From: Sinosporangium siamense
GTDB lineage: Bacteria > Actinomycetota > Actinomycetes > Streptosporangiales > Streptosporangiaceae
Assembly: GCF_016863435.1 (NCBI RefSeq)
Contig: NZ_BOOW01000038.1
Coordinates: 95,594-159,593 of the forward strand
DNA length: 64,000 nt
Direction of reading: 5' to 3'
Part shown: in pieces, positions 42,122 to 51,262 of the stretch
Numbering within the stretch: the stretch's first letter is position 1
How the letters are laid out: each line of letters opens with the position of its first letter
Position numbers and translations under genes: made by a program
The notes under the pieces: model-generated
Databases searched by the model: none
Told to the model about the DNA's origin: nothing
Seen by the model: the letters and a program-made list of their open reading frames with translations, nothing else

Positions 42122-42988
42122 TTAGAGCACCGGTCCGGTGAGCATCGCCGTACGCACAACCACCAAGCCGACGAGCACGACCAGCGCGCCCCCGAGAGCG
42201 ACGGCGTGCACCGCCGCGCGGGTGTTCTTGGGGGCGTAGGCCAGGGCCACCGCCACCAGGCCGCCGGTGATCAGCCCGCCGATGTGCGCGGTCCAGCTGA
42301 TGTTGGCGCCCGGCCAGAAAGTGATCACCAGGTTGAGCACCAAAAGCACAAGGATGGGCCGCACATCCAGGTTGAGCCGCCGGCTGACGATGAAGAACGC
42401 CCCGAACAATCCGAAGATCGCTCCCGAGGCGCCCGCGCTCAGCACGTTGGCCGCGTCGAACCAGAGACTCATCACCGAGCCGCCGAAGGCGCTCAGCAGA
42501 TAGAGCCCGGCGAACCTGAGATGACCGAACGCCTGTTCGAGGTAGGGGCCGAGGGTGAACAACGCCCACATGTTCAGGGCGATGTGCAGGAAGCCCCAGT
42601 GCAGGAACGCCGACGTGATCATGCGGTAGAACTGATCGGCCCCGGCGACCATGGCGACGTTCATCCCGAAGTCGTAGACGACCCGGTCGCCGATGAGCGT
42701 CTGCGCCGCGAAGGCCACCAGGTTGAGGCCGAGGATCCCCCAGGTCACCAGGGGCTTGGCGACCACACCTCCGCCGAACACCGTGCGCGCCTGCCGTACG
42801 GTGCGGTTGCCCTCCTGCACGCACTCCACACACTGGTGGCCGACTGAGGCGTCACGCATACAATCAGGACATATAGGCCGGTCACACCGCTGGCAGCGAA
42901 CATATGTCTCCCGGCCGGGGTGCCGGTAACACGTCGGGACCGTCTCGGCACCGGGCTGGACCGGTGGCGTTGGTGGCTGTGTGCTCAT
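42122..42988 (-). CDS. Rhomboid-family intramembrane serine protease with N-terminal zinc-binding region
   Basis: 288 residues. The N-terminal B-box-like segment (TCYRHPGRETYVRCQRCDRP, then CPDC and CVECV) probably binds zinc. A six-helix rhomboid domain follows: ITSAFLHWGFLHIALNMWALF, GASGAIFGLFGAF (Ser188) and TAHIGGL (His235) as the catalytic dyad. It cleaves single-span membrane proteins; substrates in actinobacteria are largely unknown. Between crgA and ppiA, as in related genomes. Confidence 0.93.
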   Translation of the reverse strand: MSTQPPTPPVQPGAETVPTCYRHPGRETYVRCQRCDRPICPDCMRDASVGHQCVECVQEGNRTVRQARTVFGGGVVAKPLVTWGILGLNLVAFAAQTLIGDRVVYDFGMNVAMVAGADQFYRMITSAFLHWGFLHIALNMWALFTLGPYLEQAFGHLRFAGLYLLSAFGGSVMSLWFDAANVLSAGASGAIFGLFGAFFIVSRRLNLDVRPILVLLVLNLVITFWPGANISWTAHIGGLITGGLVAVALAYAPKNTRAAVHAVALGGALVVLVGLVVVRTAMLTGPVL

Positions 42989-43097
42989 CGCATCCTCGTC
43001 CGGTTGTCCACAGGCCCCCAGCCTATTCGGGAAAACCAGTGTTGGCCCCGCCGTACCCCGAGGCGGATTCCCCGGGGATACGGCAGAAGCCGGGCGC

Positions 43098-43631
43098 TCA
43101 ACCGCGGTTGATCGTCACGCTCTCCAGCACGACGTCCTTGGCGGGACGGTCGTTGCGGCCGGTCTCGGTCTTGGCGATCGCGTCGACCACCTCGGTGCCC
43201 TCGATCACCTCGCCGAAGATCGTGTGACGGCCGTTGAGGTGCGGGGTCGGGACGACCGTGATGAAGAACTGCGAGCCGTTCGTGCCACGCCCGAACTGGA
43301 TGCCGGCGTTGGCCATCGCGAGCAGGTAGGGGCGGTTGAAGTAGAGGTCCGGGTGGATCTCGTCGTCGAACTTGTACCCAGGGCCGCCGACGCCCTGCCC
43401 CAGGGGGTCGCCGCCCTGGATCATGAAACCGCTGATGACGCGGTGGAAGATCGTGCCGTCGTAGAGCTTGGTGTCGACCTGCTCTTGCCCGGTTTCGGGA
43501 TGCACCCACTTGCGGGTGCCCTCGGCGAGTTCCACGAAGTTGCGCACAGTCTTGGGCGCGTGATCGGGGAAGAGCCGGACCTTGATCGTTCCATGGTTGG
43601 TCTGCAGTGTTGCGGTCAGGTTCTCAGCCAC
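43098..43631 (-). CDS. ppiA: Cyclophilin-type peptidyl-prolyl cis-trans isomerase
   Basis: 177 residues from GTG 43629-43631 (MAENLTATLQTNHGTIKVRL). Cyclophilin core: FHRVISGFMIQGGDP, GSQFFITVVPTPHLNGRHTIFGEVIEG. No signal peptide, so cytoplasmic. It catalyses prolyl isomerisation in folding proteins. The frame upstream of the chosen start is not homologous-looking. Usual dnaA-proximal neighbour of crgA. Confidence 0.95.
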   Translation of the reverse strand: MAENLTATLQTNHGTIKVRLFPDHAPKTVRNFVELAEGTRKWVHPETGQEQVDTKLYDGTIFHRVISGFMIQGGDPLGQGVGGPGYKFDDEIHPDLYFNRPYLLAMANAGIQFGRGTNGSQFFITVVPTPHLNGRHTIFGEVIEGTEVVDAIAKTETGRNDRPAKDVVLESVTINRG

Positions 43632-43777
43632 GGGTGGCCGCCCCCTTCTATGTATGTCAGGGCATGTCATTGCTGGTGGTCTCATGACCAGGGAGCATCC
43701 TCCCACGGCGCGTCATGGTTGAGCCGCTTTCGAGCGGGAAGGTGTCGCTTGGGGCCCCAACGACAGGGGAGGTTGTC

Positions 43778-44263
43778 GTGTCCCTGACAAGTAGGAATCG
43801 CCGCGTAGAGATCATCATTCCAAATACGTGGCCAAATCGAATGAGGGCGCAGGTCAGACGCGCCGCGCGGCAGGTCGGTCCGAGGACGTCCGATGGCATT
43901 GTGGTGGCGAGGGGATGGGCCGCACCACGGCTCGACTACGTCGCCCACGCGCTTGAGGAGCAACTCGCACCGAGGATCAGCGCCATGCTGTCGCAAGCGG
44001 CTGAGCGTATAGATCCCATGCCCAGAAGGCCGGCCCGCCGATGGCCCATGGTGGCCATAGTCGCCGGCGCGGCGATGGGAGCGATCGGCTTCGCCCTCTA
44101 TCGCAAGAGTGCGCAGGAGTGGGCGGAATCCATGAAGGACACCGCTCACGACGCCACGACCTGGGTCAACGAGAAAGCCGACAGGGCGAAAGAGCGAGCC
44201 CAGCACTTGGGCCACCACGAGACAGGACACAAGGCGGACGAGCCCGCTCGGAAGACGCCCTAG
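43778..44263 (+). CDS. Membrane-associated hypothetical protein (DUF5324/YtxH-like layout)
   Basis: 161 residues from GTG 43778, with GGGGAGG 5-11 nt upstream. The basic N-terminal half (MRAQVRRAARQVGPRTSDGI, RLDYVAHALEEQLAPRISAML) leads to one membrane helix (PMVAIVAGAAMGAIGFALY) and an amphipathic charged tail (SAQEWAESMKDTAHDATTWV...RAKERAQHLG). This layout and the position after ppiA match a family common in Streptomyces and relatives. Function unknown. Confidence 0.7.
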   Translation: MSLTSRNRRVEIIIPNTWPNRMRAQVRRAARQVGPRTSDGIVVARGWAAPRLDYVAHALEEQLAPRISAMLSQAAERIDPMPRRPARRWPMVAIVAGAAMGAIGFALYRKSAQEWAESMKDTAHDATTWVNEKADRAKERAQHLGHHETGHKADEPARKTP

Positions 44264-44277
44264 GCCCACCTCGGCTC

Positions 44278-44318
44278 GCTACGGCTCGCGCCTGCGCATG
44301 TCAGGCGCGAGCCGTAGC
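44278..44318 (+). terminator. Hairpin terminator
   Basis: A perfect 17-bp stem GCTACGGCTCGCGCCTG/CAGGCGCGAGCCGTAGC with a 7-nt loop, 15 bp after the preceding stop codon. Confidence 0.85.
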
Positions 44319-45165
44319 GCGCGGGCCGCCCCCCTTTAAGCGCCACCGGCGTCTTGCGCGTTCGTGCCATTCGTGCCCGCGGTCATCGCCGGGTGACCCT
44401 ACTCGAGAATCTGGTGGCCGGCCGCAGCAAGGAAGAGAAGCAGCGGGTCCCGTCCGATGTGTTCTTCCCGATGGGCATGATCGCCGCCGGGACTCCACCG
44501 GGACTCCGCTGGCACGGTTCGCGGCCTCGCCGGGCCATCTCCGGGTGACCGTACGGTGCCCACCGCAGGACACGGCTTTCGGAAGCCTGGCCGTCCCTAG
44601 GTGATGGCAAGGCTTTAGAGGCCCGGTTGTTCTCAGGCGACCGTACGGTGACCGCTGCCGAAGCCGTCGCGCAACCGCTCCCCGTCCCGCCCGGCGTGCC
44701 ATTGGCATCGGTCCTGTTGGCGGCGACAAGAAGTATCGCCCGCAGCGGAGCGCCACCATGCCGTCCCGGAAGGCCGGAGGGGGCCCGCCCGTCGTCGGCG
44801 ACGTGACGCTCGACACAGGGCGACGGCGGCGTGCGGGTGTGGGGGCAGGAATCTTCCCCGTTCCAGGACGACGTGCCGGTTTATCCGCCTATACCCGACA
44901 ATCTCGGCCAAGCCGGGCCGAAGGCGCCCCTCACCTCTCGGATTAGAGAGCGATCGACGAAGAATCTTTGCACCCGACCGCAGGTCAGTTTGTGAAAGAA
45001 CCTCGATCCGCGAACCCCTGTGTCATCATGCAGTCGACGCCGAGATGAATATCGGGCCAACATAAACCTTCATTGGCGTGTTGCGCGCCACTGAGGGCGC
45101 GGGATAGCGTTTGACAGGAACGCTGACACGACCTGTCAAACTGCCTTCCACCCCAGGCGGAAACC
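44319..45165. other. About 850 bp without a supported gene; possible coding debris
   Basis: A plus-strand piece at about 44393-44495 reads VTLLENLVAGRSKEEKQRVP then SDVFFPMGM, which looks like a fragment of a real protein, but no family is recognised and both sides are non-coding. The rest shows no gene, tRNA or clear repeat. The last ~100 bp are AT-richer and probably hold the promoter of the next gene. Confidence 0.4.
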
Positions 45166-45474
45166 GTGAACGAGATCATTACAGACCGTGTGGCCGCGAA
45201 GGTCAGGAAACAATTCGGCCCACACGCAGAAAGAGCATGCTTTCTCATCGAAGAGACGGCGGCGAGAGTCTTCAGTCAGGACCGCATCAAAATCGGTGGA
45301 GCTGAAGCCGAGCGTCTCCTGGCCGCGGTGCTCATCGCCTCCGCCGCGGACATCAAACGCCTTCCGACCGTCCTGCGGTTGACGGAGCTGGACTGGCGTG
45401 ACCTGCTCGTCGAGACCAGGTTGGCCTGCGATAACTCCAAGATGTTAGCCAAAAGCTACTTCGACGAGCTCTAA
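45166..45474 (+). CDS. Hypothetical protein, 102 aa, helical
   Basis: GTG start with AGGCGGAAACC upstream. MNEIITDRVAAKVRKQFGPH, then a helix-rich acidic sequence with two Cys and LTELDWRDLLVETRLACDNS near the end. No motif recognised. GC-biased third positions and a ribosome binding site support coding. It stands alone between two gene-poor stretches. Confidence 0.6.
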   Translation: MNEIITDRVAAKVRKQFGPHAERACFLIEETAARVFSQDRIKIGGAEAERLLAAVLIASAADIKRLPTVLRLTELDWRDLLVETRLACDNSKMLAKSYFDEL

Positions 45475-46042
45475 GGCCGGCCCAACCTCGCCCCCCTGAC
45501 GCCCGCTTCCACCTCGAAACGCGCCGTCGCCCCTGGCCAAGAGCCTGCGCACGAGGCTGCCGAGAGCCGCGCGCACTCGCCCTTGCCTCCGCCCCTGGTG
45601 CCCATCGGACTATCCCTGGCAGCCGTCGGGAAAGTGACGCGCCGGCTGCCTGCACCAGTTGGTTTGCCGACAATTATCCAAATCTCGGTGATTGTCTTCT
45701 GAGAAAACACTCACGCCCTGACTGAGGGTTCAACAGATCTGTCGACCGGTCCAACTATTGTGGCCCTTACTGTCGTCATACTTTGGACCGCGCATCATCG
45801 GGAGTTGGAATTGTTCCAGAGGATCGCTCCACTGTGACAGGCGAAGTGATTCCCGTCAACGTTCCATCTCATCGGGGCCACAGAAACCGCGAGCCTGATA
45901 ATCAACGGCAACGTTTCACGTATGTGACCCGAGGCAAAGAGAAACCCGGCCCCCTGATCCGAGGAGCCGGGCGAGGTGGCCGGCGGAACTCCTGGACCCC
46001 ATGCCCGCCCGGGACCACGGGGACGGGCAACGGAATCCAGGT
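45475..46042. other. 568-bp intergenic region with a terminator at its high end
   Basis: No gene seen. A hairpin at 46003-46028 (GCCCG...CGGGC with inner pairing) lies just downstream of the minus-strand secreted-protein gene and probably ends its transcript. The remainder shows nothing recognisable. Confidence 0.45.
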
Positions 46043-46348
46043 TCAGGCGTCGTCGTCGGACACGCGTGAGGCGCCCTTGCAGTTGGTGCTGGACTTGGAG
46101 AGCACCGGTATGAGCGACTGACAGTTCGTCACGGGGAGCGACACCGGCTCAACGATCTCGTCGTTGAACACCGTCACATTCTGGATGAGTGCGGTGTTCG
46201 GCGCGGGCGCGGGCTCGGCGGGTTCAGCCGGCTCGGCGGCGGGCGCGGCCCTTTCCTTGGGCACGGGATTGGTGGCGTGAGCCGGAGCCGCGAGAAAGAG
46301 AAGGCCCGCCATCGCACCGGCCGCCACACCTGTGACGCCGTTCGCCAC
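46043..46348 (-). CDS. Small secreted protein with two cysteines
   Basis: 101 residues from GTG 46348. Signal peptide VTGVAAGAMAGLLFLAAPAHA, then a Pro/Ala/Glu linker (AAPAAEPAEPAEPAPAP) and a C-terminal region ALIQNVTVFNDEIVEPVSLP, VTNCQSLIPVLSKSSTNC, ending in an acidic SDDDA. The hydrophobic stretch and the Cys pair 15 residues apart loosely recall chaplin-type surface peptides, but there is no clear chaplin motif. It follows the UPF0114 gene by 17 bp. Confidence 0.6.
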   Translation of the reverse strand: MANGVTGVAAGAMAGLLFLAAPAHATNPVPKERAAPAAEPAEPAEPAPAPNTALIQNVTVFNDEIVEPVSLPVTNCQSLIPVLSKSSTNCKGASRVSDDDA

Positions 46349-46365
46349 CCATCGCCACTGCAAGG

Positions 46366-47007
46366 CTAGGCGGCGACTCGTTCCTTCGCCGACTTCGAAT
46401 CGCCGTTGGCGCTCGAGGTCGCCTCCACGCCGGCCCTTTGCTGACCGGCCCTCCTCGGGCCGCCCTCCATAATGCGATCGATCCAGGCCAGAGCCACCGC
46501 CGAGGCGATGAAGGTCAGGTGGATCAGCGTTTTCCACAGCAGCTCCCTGTCTGTCACGGCGGGCCGTGACGCGTTGATGAAGATCTGGAGAAGGTGAATG
46601 GAGGAAATGCCGATGATAGCCATGGCCAACTTGACCTTGAGCACATTGGCATTGACGTGGGACAGCCACTGCGGCTGATCCGGGTGCCCCTCGATGCGCA
46701 GCCGCGAGACGAACGTCTCGTAGCCGCCGACGATCACCATGATCAGCAGGTTGGAGATCATGACCACGTCGACCAGGCCGAGCACGATCAGCATGATCGT
46801 CGTCTCGGGAGGCGAACCCCCGAACCCGAGCGTGACCAGATGCTTCAGCTCGACCATGAACCGCCACACATAGACGACCTGAGCGGCGATGAGCCCGAAG
46901 TAAAGCGGTGCCTGAATCCAGCGGCTGAGGAACATGACGTAGCCGAGACGCTTCAGCGAACCTTGCAGCCCCGGGGACGCAGCCGCGAGGGAAAGTCGAC
47001 TCGCCAT
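46366..47007 (-). CDS. UPF0114 (YqhA)-family membrane protein
   Basis: 213 residues, four membrane segments: WIQAPLYFGLIAAQVVYVWR, IMLIVLGLVDVVMISNLLIMVIVGGYETFVS, LAMAIIGISSIHLLQIF and LIHLTFIASAVALAWIDR. The central DVVMISNLLIMVIVGGYE is the family signature. Function is unknown; members are widespread inner-membrane proteins. Here it lies inside a cluster of tiny secreted proteins. Its ATG is 2 bp from the upstream stop, so translation is coupled. Confidence 0.88.
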   Translation of the reverse strand: MASRLSLAAASPGLQGSLKRLGYVMFLSRWIQAPLYFGLIAAQVVYVWRFMVELKHLVTLGFGGSPPETTIMLIVLGLVDVVMISNLLIMVIVGGYETFVSRLRIEGHPDQPQWLSHVNANVLKVKLAMAIIGISSIHLLQIFINASRPAVTDRELLWKTLIHLTFIASAVALAWIDRIMEGGPRRAGQQRAGVEATSSANGDSKSAKERVAA

Positions 47008-47009
47008 GG

Positions 47010-47186
47010 CTATGAGGTGAAGAGGAGCAGCGTGACCGGTTCGAACATGGCGTTCACATTGACGAGCGGAGGATCGGCACCGGGCGCGGCCGGCAGCGCT
47101 CCGACAGCCGGCAGCGCTACTACAGCCGGAAGGGCGGCCACGGCCAGTGCGAGGATCACCCCGCCGAGAAGACTGCGAACGTTCAA
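47010..47186 (-). CDS. Tiny secreted hydrophobic protein, 58 aa
   Basis: TTG start at 47186 with GGAGG 4 nt upstream: MNVRSLLGGVILALAVAALP forms a signal, followed by AVVALPAVGALPAAPGADPP and the hydrophobic end LVNVNAMFEPVTLLLFTS. No Cys. The upstream leader is duplicated at 47277-47310, where a decayed start (LNVRALPVGG) remains. Next gene UPF0114 starts 2 bp after its stop. Confidence 0.55.
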   Translation of the reverse strand: MNVRSLLGGVILALAVAALPAVVALPAVGALPAAPGADPPLVNVNAMFEPVTLLLFTS

Positions 47187-47367
47187 CGGACCTCCTTGGT
47201 CACGGTGACGGTCTGAAAGACGACGCCGACGGAGAACCGCGGTCGACGTGAGGGGACCTCCGACGGGAAGGGCTCGAACGTTCAACGGACCCCTTTTTGA
47301 TCGGTGACTATCCGAAAGACGGCGCGGCGTCACCGACCGCGCCGTCTCTCGGACGTCCGAGGAGCCG

Positions 47368-47556
47368 TCAAGGCGCCGTGCAGCTGGTCACTTCGGCGAG
47401 CGCAAGAGCGGTAATGGACCCCGACACGCAGCTCACCACGGCGATGGGGTCGGGGACGACGGCAGGCCGGGCTGCGGCATGGGCAGCGGAGGTAGCGGAC
47501 AACAGGCCACCGGCGGTGAGCGCGGTAGCGAGGAGTAGTCGAACGGATTGACTCAC
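47368..47556 (-). CDS. Tiny secreted protein with Cys pair, 62 aa
   Basis: GTG 47556 with GGAGGTCCC directly upstream. Signal peptide SVRLLLATALTAGGLLSATSAAHA, then a mature part of about 36 residues: ARPAVVPDPIAVVSCVSGSI, TALALAEVTSCTAP. Two Cys 15 residues apart. Same layout as the other small proteins of this cluster, so the four genes probably form one functional group at the cell surface. Confidence 0.6.
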   Translation of the reverse strand: MSQSVRLLLATALTAGGLLSATSAAHAAARPAVVPDPIAVVSCVSGSITALALAEVTSCTAP

Positions 47557-48640
47557 GGGACCTCCTTGATCGATAGCGAACCCCCGTTGATTACGTTAGG
47601 TAGTGTGACAGTAACTATGCGTTCAAAGAAAGATGTGTACGGCGTCAGTTGGGATGCATCCCGATGCCGTTACTCAATCGTGACCCCGACGGGACGGCCG
47701 ACCATGACAATTGTCATGCCGTCGTTCATGCGTCTTCCCCCTCAAGGCCACATAACCCGCTAGTCAGCACGTCGGGTAGACATATGGCTACGGAATCCGC
47801 ATAAGCGTGTCAGCTCCGGTCGGGGGTCTCGCTGGCTCTTCGGTTAGCTCAATTGCCGACAATCAGCGCAAAGCCCCACACCGATGGGTGCTGCCATCGG
47901 TGCTCACCTCCTCTTCCTCAACAACATGCAAAACCTTCACTCAGGCCACGCAGCGAGATAATTGAGTCAGAGAGAGTCCAGGAAAACCCCTAAGCCACCC
48001 CCAGCGGGCCCCTGGGAGGGCGGGTAGGGCGAGGTTCTCCCAGGTAGATGGTGATTTGCACGCCGACTCTGCTGCGCCTCGCTAGGTCTCAAACGAGGTG
48101 GCGATAAATACCGAAATAACGACCTTCGACACGTCACTTCACGAACCCTGCGTGGGCCCAGCGTGAGTTCTCGCAATCCGCCCACGCCATCTCAACCCCA
48201 GCACCGACTTGAGGCCACCTGCCCGCTCACTGCGGATAACGCCATCAGAAATGTACGGCCAAGCCCGGTCAAACCGTACCCACACTTGGCGGGTATCCGT
48301 CGCGACCACGAAACCACCATGCTCCTGCGGGTGCAGAGGACGAGTCAGCATTTGTCAGCTTCCGCGAGCTGATGTCGCCAATGGAGCAGGACAATTCATT
48401 GAACCGGTGGCCTCACCTGCCGTAGAGCATCAAACGACGACGCTCCACCGGCCGACTACTCTTGCCATGGGCTGGGACCGGCCTACCGGTGGCCGGACAC
48501 GCTTGGTGATCGGCCACGCCCACTGGCTCGTCGCACGCTCCCTCGGCCCTCGGCCCTCGGCCCTCGGCCACGACCGTGCCCGCAGGATGGACCATGGCCA
48601 TGGCGCGTGGACCGCCGTACAGCCACCGTCGCCGCCTCCG
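47557..48640. other. Non-coding stretch upstream of the small-protein cluster
   Basis: About 1.1 kb with no supported gene. It includes AT-rich promoter-like sequence near 47580-47620 and a short GGCCCTC tandem repeat at about 48541-48570. No RNA gene recognised. Confidence 0.4.
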
Positions 48641-48649
48641 AGGCGGCAG

Positions 48650-49275
48650 GCACTCACACCGCAGATTGCCTCCGAACGCCATCGCCGTCCTGGAGGTCGC
48701 CGGCCTGGAGGTCGCCGGCCGGTGAGCGCCACACTGCGGACCGCCGCCCGCAGACCACCGTCGGCCGAGTCATGCCGCGGACCACCACCTGCACGCCACC
48801 GTCGCCCTGGAGGCCGCTCCTCGGACGCCACCAGCGCCCCGGAGACCGCCCCGGAGACCGCCAGACGGTGACCCCACACCGCAGACCACTGCCGACCGAT
48901 CACCATCCCAGCGCGGACCACCGCCCGCACACCCCCGTCGCCCTGGAGGCCGCTGGCCGGTCCCCATCACACTGCGGACCGGCGCCCAACCACCACCGCC
49001 GGCCAATCACCAGCACCACAGATCGACTTCCGGACACCACCACCGCCCTGGAGACCGCCAGACGGTGACCCCACACCGCAGACCGATCACGATCCCAGAG
49101 CGGACCGCCGCCCGCACGCCACCATCGCCCTGGAGGCCGCTGGCCGGTCCCCATCACACTGCGGACCGGCGCCCAACCACCACCGCCGGCCAATCACCAG
49201 CACCACAGATCGCCCGCCGGACGCCACCGCCACCCTGGAGACGGCCAGCCGGTCACCACACCGCATACCGCGCAG
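48650..49275. repeat. Long-period tandem repeat (about 187 bp), decaying
   Basis: The block GCCCTGGAGGCCGCTGGCCG begins at 48940 and again at 49127, 187 bp later, and the sequence after it is nearly identical for over 90 bp. The block CCAGACGGTGACCCCACACC recurs at 48861 and 49058, with a weaker copy at 49245. Older, more divergent units reach back to about 48650. Open frames on both strands are a by-product of the biased composition. Confidence 0.8.
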
Positions 49276-49309
49276 ACTCTTGTGGCAGTCGAAGACCTCA
49301 CTTCGCACC

Positions 49310-49335
49310 GAGATAGTTGAGGATCTAATTATCTC
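49310..49335. promoter_or_regulatory. Candidate MarR operator upstream of the marR-type gene
   Basis: GAGATAGTT (49310-49318) and AATTATCTC (49327-49335) form an inverted repeat with one mismatch and an 8-bp centre. It is AT-rich in a GC-rich surrounding and ends 21 bp before the start codon, as expected for autoregulation. Confidence 0.55.
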
Positions 49336-49355
49336 GCAGCAAATATGATGGCGGG

Positions 49356-49841
49356 ATGGGTGACGCGGTCGATGCGATTCTCGACCAGTGGCGGCGTGAG
49401 CGCCCCGATCTAGATCTCTCCCCCATGGGCGCTTTCGCGCGCATGGCACGGGCGACACGCTTGATCGAAGCAGCGGTCGAGGAGGTCTTCCGCCGACACG
49501 GTCTGCGGCCCGGGGAGTTCGACGTGCTGTCGGCGCTACGCCGGTCGGGCCCGCCGTACACGATGATCCCCTCCGAGCTGTCGACGGCCCTGATGATGTC
49601 GCGAGCCGGCATGACCAACCGGCTCGACCGCCTGGAGCAGGCCGAACTGGTCGAACGGAAACTGGACCCGGCCGATCGGCGCAGCTTCCAGATCGTCCTC
49701 ACCCGCAAAGGCCGCAAAGTGATCGACGAGACGCTCACTGAACACGCGGCAAACCTCGCCAGACTCGAAGCGGCCCTGTCAGCGCAGGACACCACCACAC
49801 TCGACCGGATCTTGCGCGACCTCCTGGGCGCATGGAGCTAA
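49356..49841 (+). CDS. MarR-family transcriptional regulator
   Basis: 161 residues. Dimerisation helices flank a winged helix: FDVLSALRRSGPPYTMIPSEL, STALMMSRAGMTNRLDRLEQAELVER and the wing KLDPADRRSFQIVLTRKG. It probably represses itself and a neighbour through the palindrome just upstream. Convergent with the broken amidohydrolase gene, whose loss may leave it without its original target. A 32-bp stretch at its 3' end is repeated at 49931-49962. Confidence 0.9.
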   Translation: MGDAVDAILDQWRRERPDLDLSPMGAFARMARATRLIEAAVEEVFRRHGLRPGEFDVLSALRRSGPPYTMIPSELSTALMMSRAGMTNRLDRLEQAELVERKLDPADRRSFQIVLTRKGRKVIDETLTEHAANLARLEAALSAQDTTTLDRILRDLLGAWS

Positions 49842-49962
49842 GCACAGGTCAACGGACGCCCTGGATCGGCCGATCACTTGAGCCGACCCTCGCCGTCCCC
49901 TTGGCCGGCGAATCCGCAGCTATTTTGAGTTAAGCACGGATCAACAGACGCCCCGGATCGGC
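49838..49962. repeat. Direct repeat of 32 bp (two copies, 93 bp apart)
   Basis: TAAGCACAGGTCAACGGACG at 49838 (overlapping the marR stop) and TAAGCACGGATCAACAGACG at 49931 begin two copies of a ~32-bp repeat with four mismatches. The second copy replaces the expected 3' part of the amidohydrolase gene. Confidence 0.75.
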
Positions 49963-50658
49963 GACACGGACGGATCCCCCGGCTCACTGTGATGGAACAC
50001 ATGTGCCAGACCGTCGATCCCCGCGTCCAGCGCGACGACGATATCGCGCGCCGTCGCCACATGCGCGATGGTCGTCAGCCCGGCCGCGTGCCCCGCCTCA
50101 ACCAAGGCCGCTACGACGTCGGGCGCCATGACCGGTAGATCCAGCCCTGCGGTGCACCCGTTGTCGACCACAATGTTGAGATATTCACTCCCCTCGGCCA
50201 GCCGCGCCTCCACGAACGCTTTCGCCTGCCCGACGTCCGCGACCGTCTCAAACGGACCAACCGCGTCCCCCAACCAGGCCAGTGCCTCGCTCTCAGCGCC
50301 CACGATCTGACTGGGATGCCCGCCTGGTGCGGTGGCCAGCACCCCCGCACTCCGCAGGTCAGCCACATCGTCCCGCGCCGCGGCCAGTGCACGCTGCCGG
50401 GCTAGATTGCCGGGAAGGCAGAACATGTCGAGCTCGGTAGTCACCCCGAAGGTCAGGGCTTGCGCGAGCATGCCGTCCGACACGTGGGTGTGAGACGTCG
50501 ATCAGTCCAGGTATCAGGGTCTTACCGGCACCGTTGACCTCTGTGTCCACAGGGCGGCCATCGGGCTCAACGATCAGGTCATCGACGATCAGCACATCCG
50601 CCCTCGGCAGGGTGCGCTCACCATCGAAGACCCGAACACCAGTGATCAACGTACGCAC
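49941..50658 (-). pseudogene. Amidohydrolase-family gene, frameshifted and 3'-truncated
   Basis: Starts GTG 50658 with GAGGGGAG upstream: MRTLITGVRVFDGERTLPRA...GKTLIPGLIDV is a typical metal-dependent amidohydrolase N-terminus. The metal motif HTHV should follow but an extra T near 50494 shifts the frame; the sequence continues as HVSDGMLAQALTFGVTTELDM, AGLTTIAHVATARDIVVALD and GIDGLAHVFHHSEPGD. The gene then stops at SPIRGVC, about 240 codons in, where relatives have roughly 390. The last codons come from the direct repeat. Non-functional as read. Confidence 0.85.
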
Positions 50659-51028
50659 GTCTACTCCCCTCAGGACTGCTTCCACGTCAGATAGTACGTA
50701 GCCGAACTATACGAAGCGGAAGCACCTACAGGCCGGTCCCTCCTCTTCCGGCGGCAACCTTGGGGGAGCTGCAAGCGATCGGATGCACCGGCATGGCCCG
50801 CTGAAGATCGAACGGGCCCCACGCTCCCTGCGGGCGGCCAGCTCAGACGTGACGAGCCCGATCCGATTTCGCTCCAGAGCTCCCTGCTGCGCACCATCAA
50901 GCAGAGTCGAGACCGGAGTAGACGATCCGCCCATCGCCCATCGCTCGTCGTCGAGGCGGCGCCCGCAAAACCGCAGATTCTGCGCGCACTTGGCAAGCAG
51001 CAACGCCGCAATGACCGCTAGACGTGAT
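50659..51028. other. 370-bp region without a supported gene
   Basis: Frames are open on both strands but show no family resemblance, ribosome binding site or codon bias that would single one out. It may contain the promoter of the amidohydrolase remnant near its low end. Confidence 0.4.
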
Positions 51029-51262
51029 TCACCCACCCGGGATCAGGTTTCTCCCGTAACGCAATGACACCCGCAGTTCCCCGGCAATCGATAAGTTAGT
51101 CCACGTAGGCACGAGGATCGCCCAGGAAGCAGGCCCGGCGCCGCGGGTGAAGACACCACACCAGGTTCTCTGAATCCGCTCGCCGTGGATGATCTGATAG
51201 GTCAAGCTTCTGAGCACCTCGACCACCTTCCAGGCGAAGTCAATGACCGTATTCCGTTTCAT
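51029..51262 (-). CDS. Hypothetical small protein, 77 aa
   Basis: ATG 51262 with GAGGGG 6 nt upstream. MKRNTVIDFAWKVVEVLRSL, TYQIIHGERIQRTWCGVFTR, then a hydrophobic second half and basic end. No motif known. Codon bias is weak, so this is a tentative gene. Confidence 0.35.
   Translation of the reverse strand: MKRNTVIDFAWKVVEVLRSLTYQIIHGERIQRTWCGVFTRGAGPASWAILVPTWTNLSIAGELRVSLRYGRNLIPGG

Noticed and set aside
48209..49316. Several Arg/Pro-rich or Gly/Trp-rich frames
   Set aside because: Products of the GC-biased 187-bp repeats on both strands.
50707..51067. Coding frames on both strands between the amidohydrolase remnant and the 77-aa gene
   Set aside because: No initiation signal, no recognisable family and no consistent codon bias.
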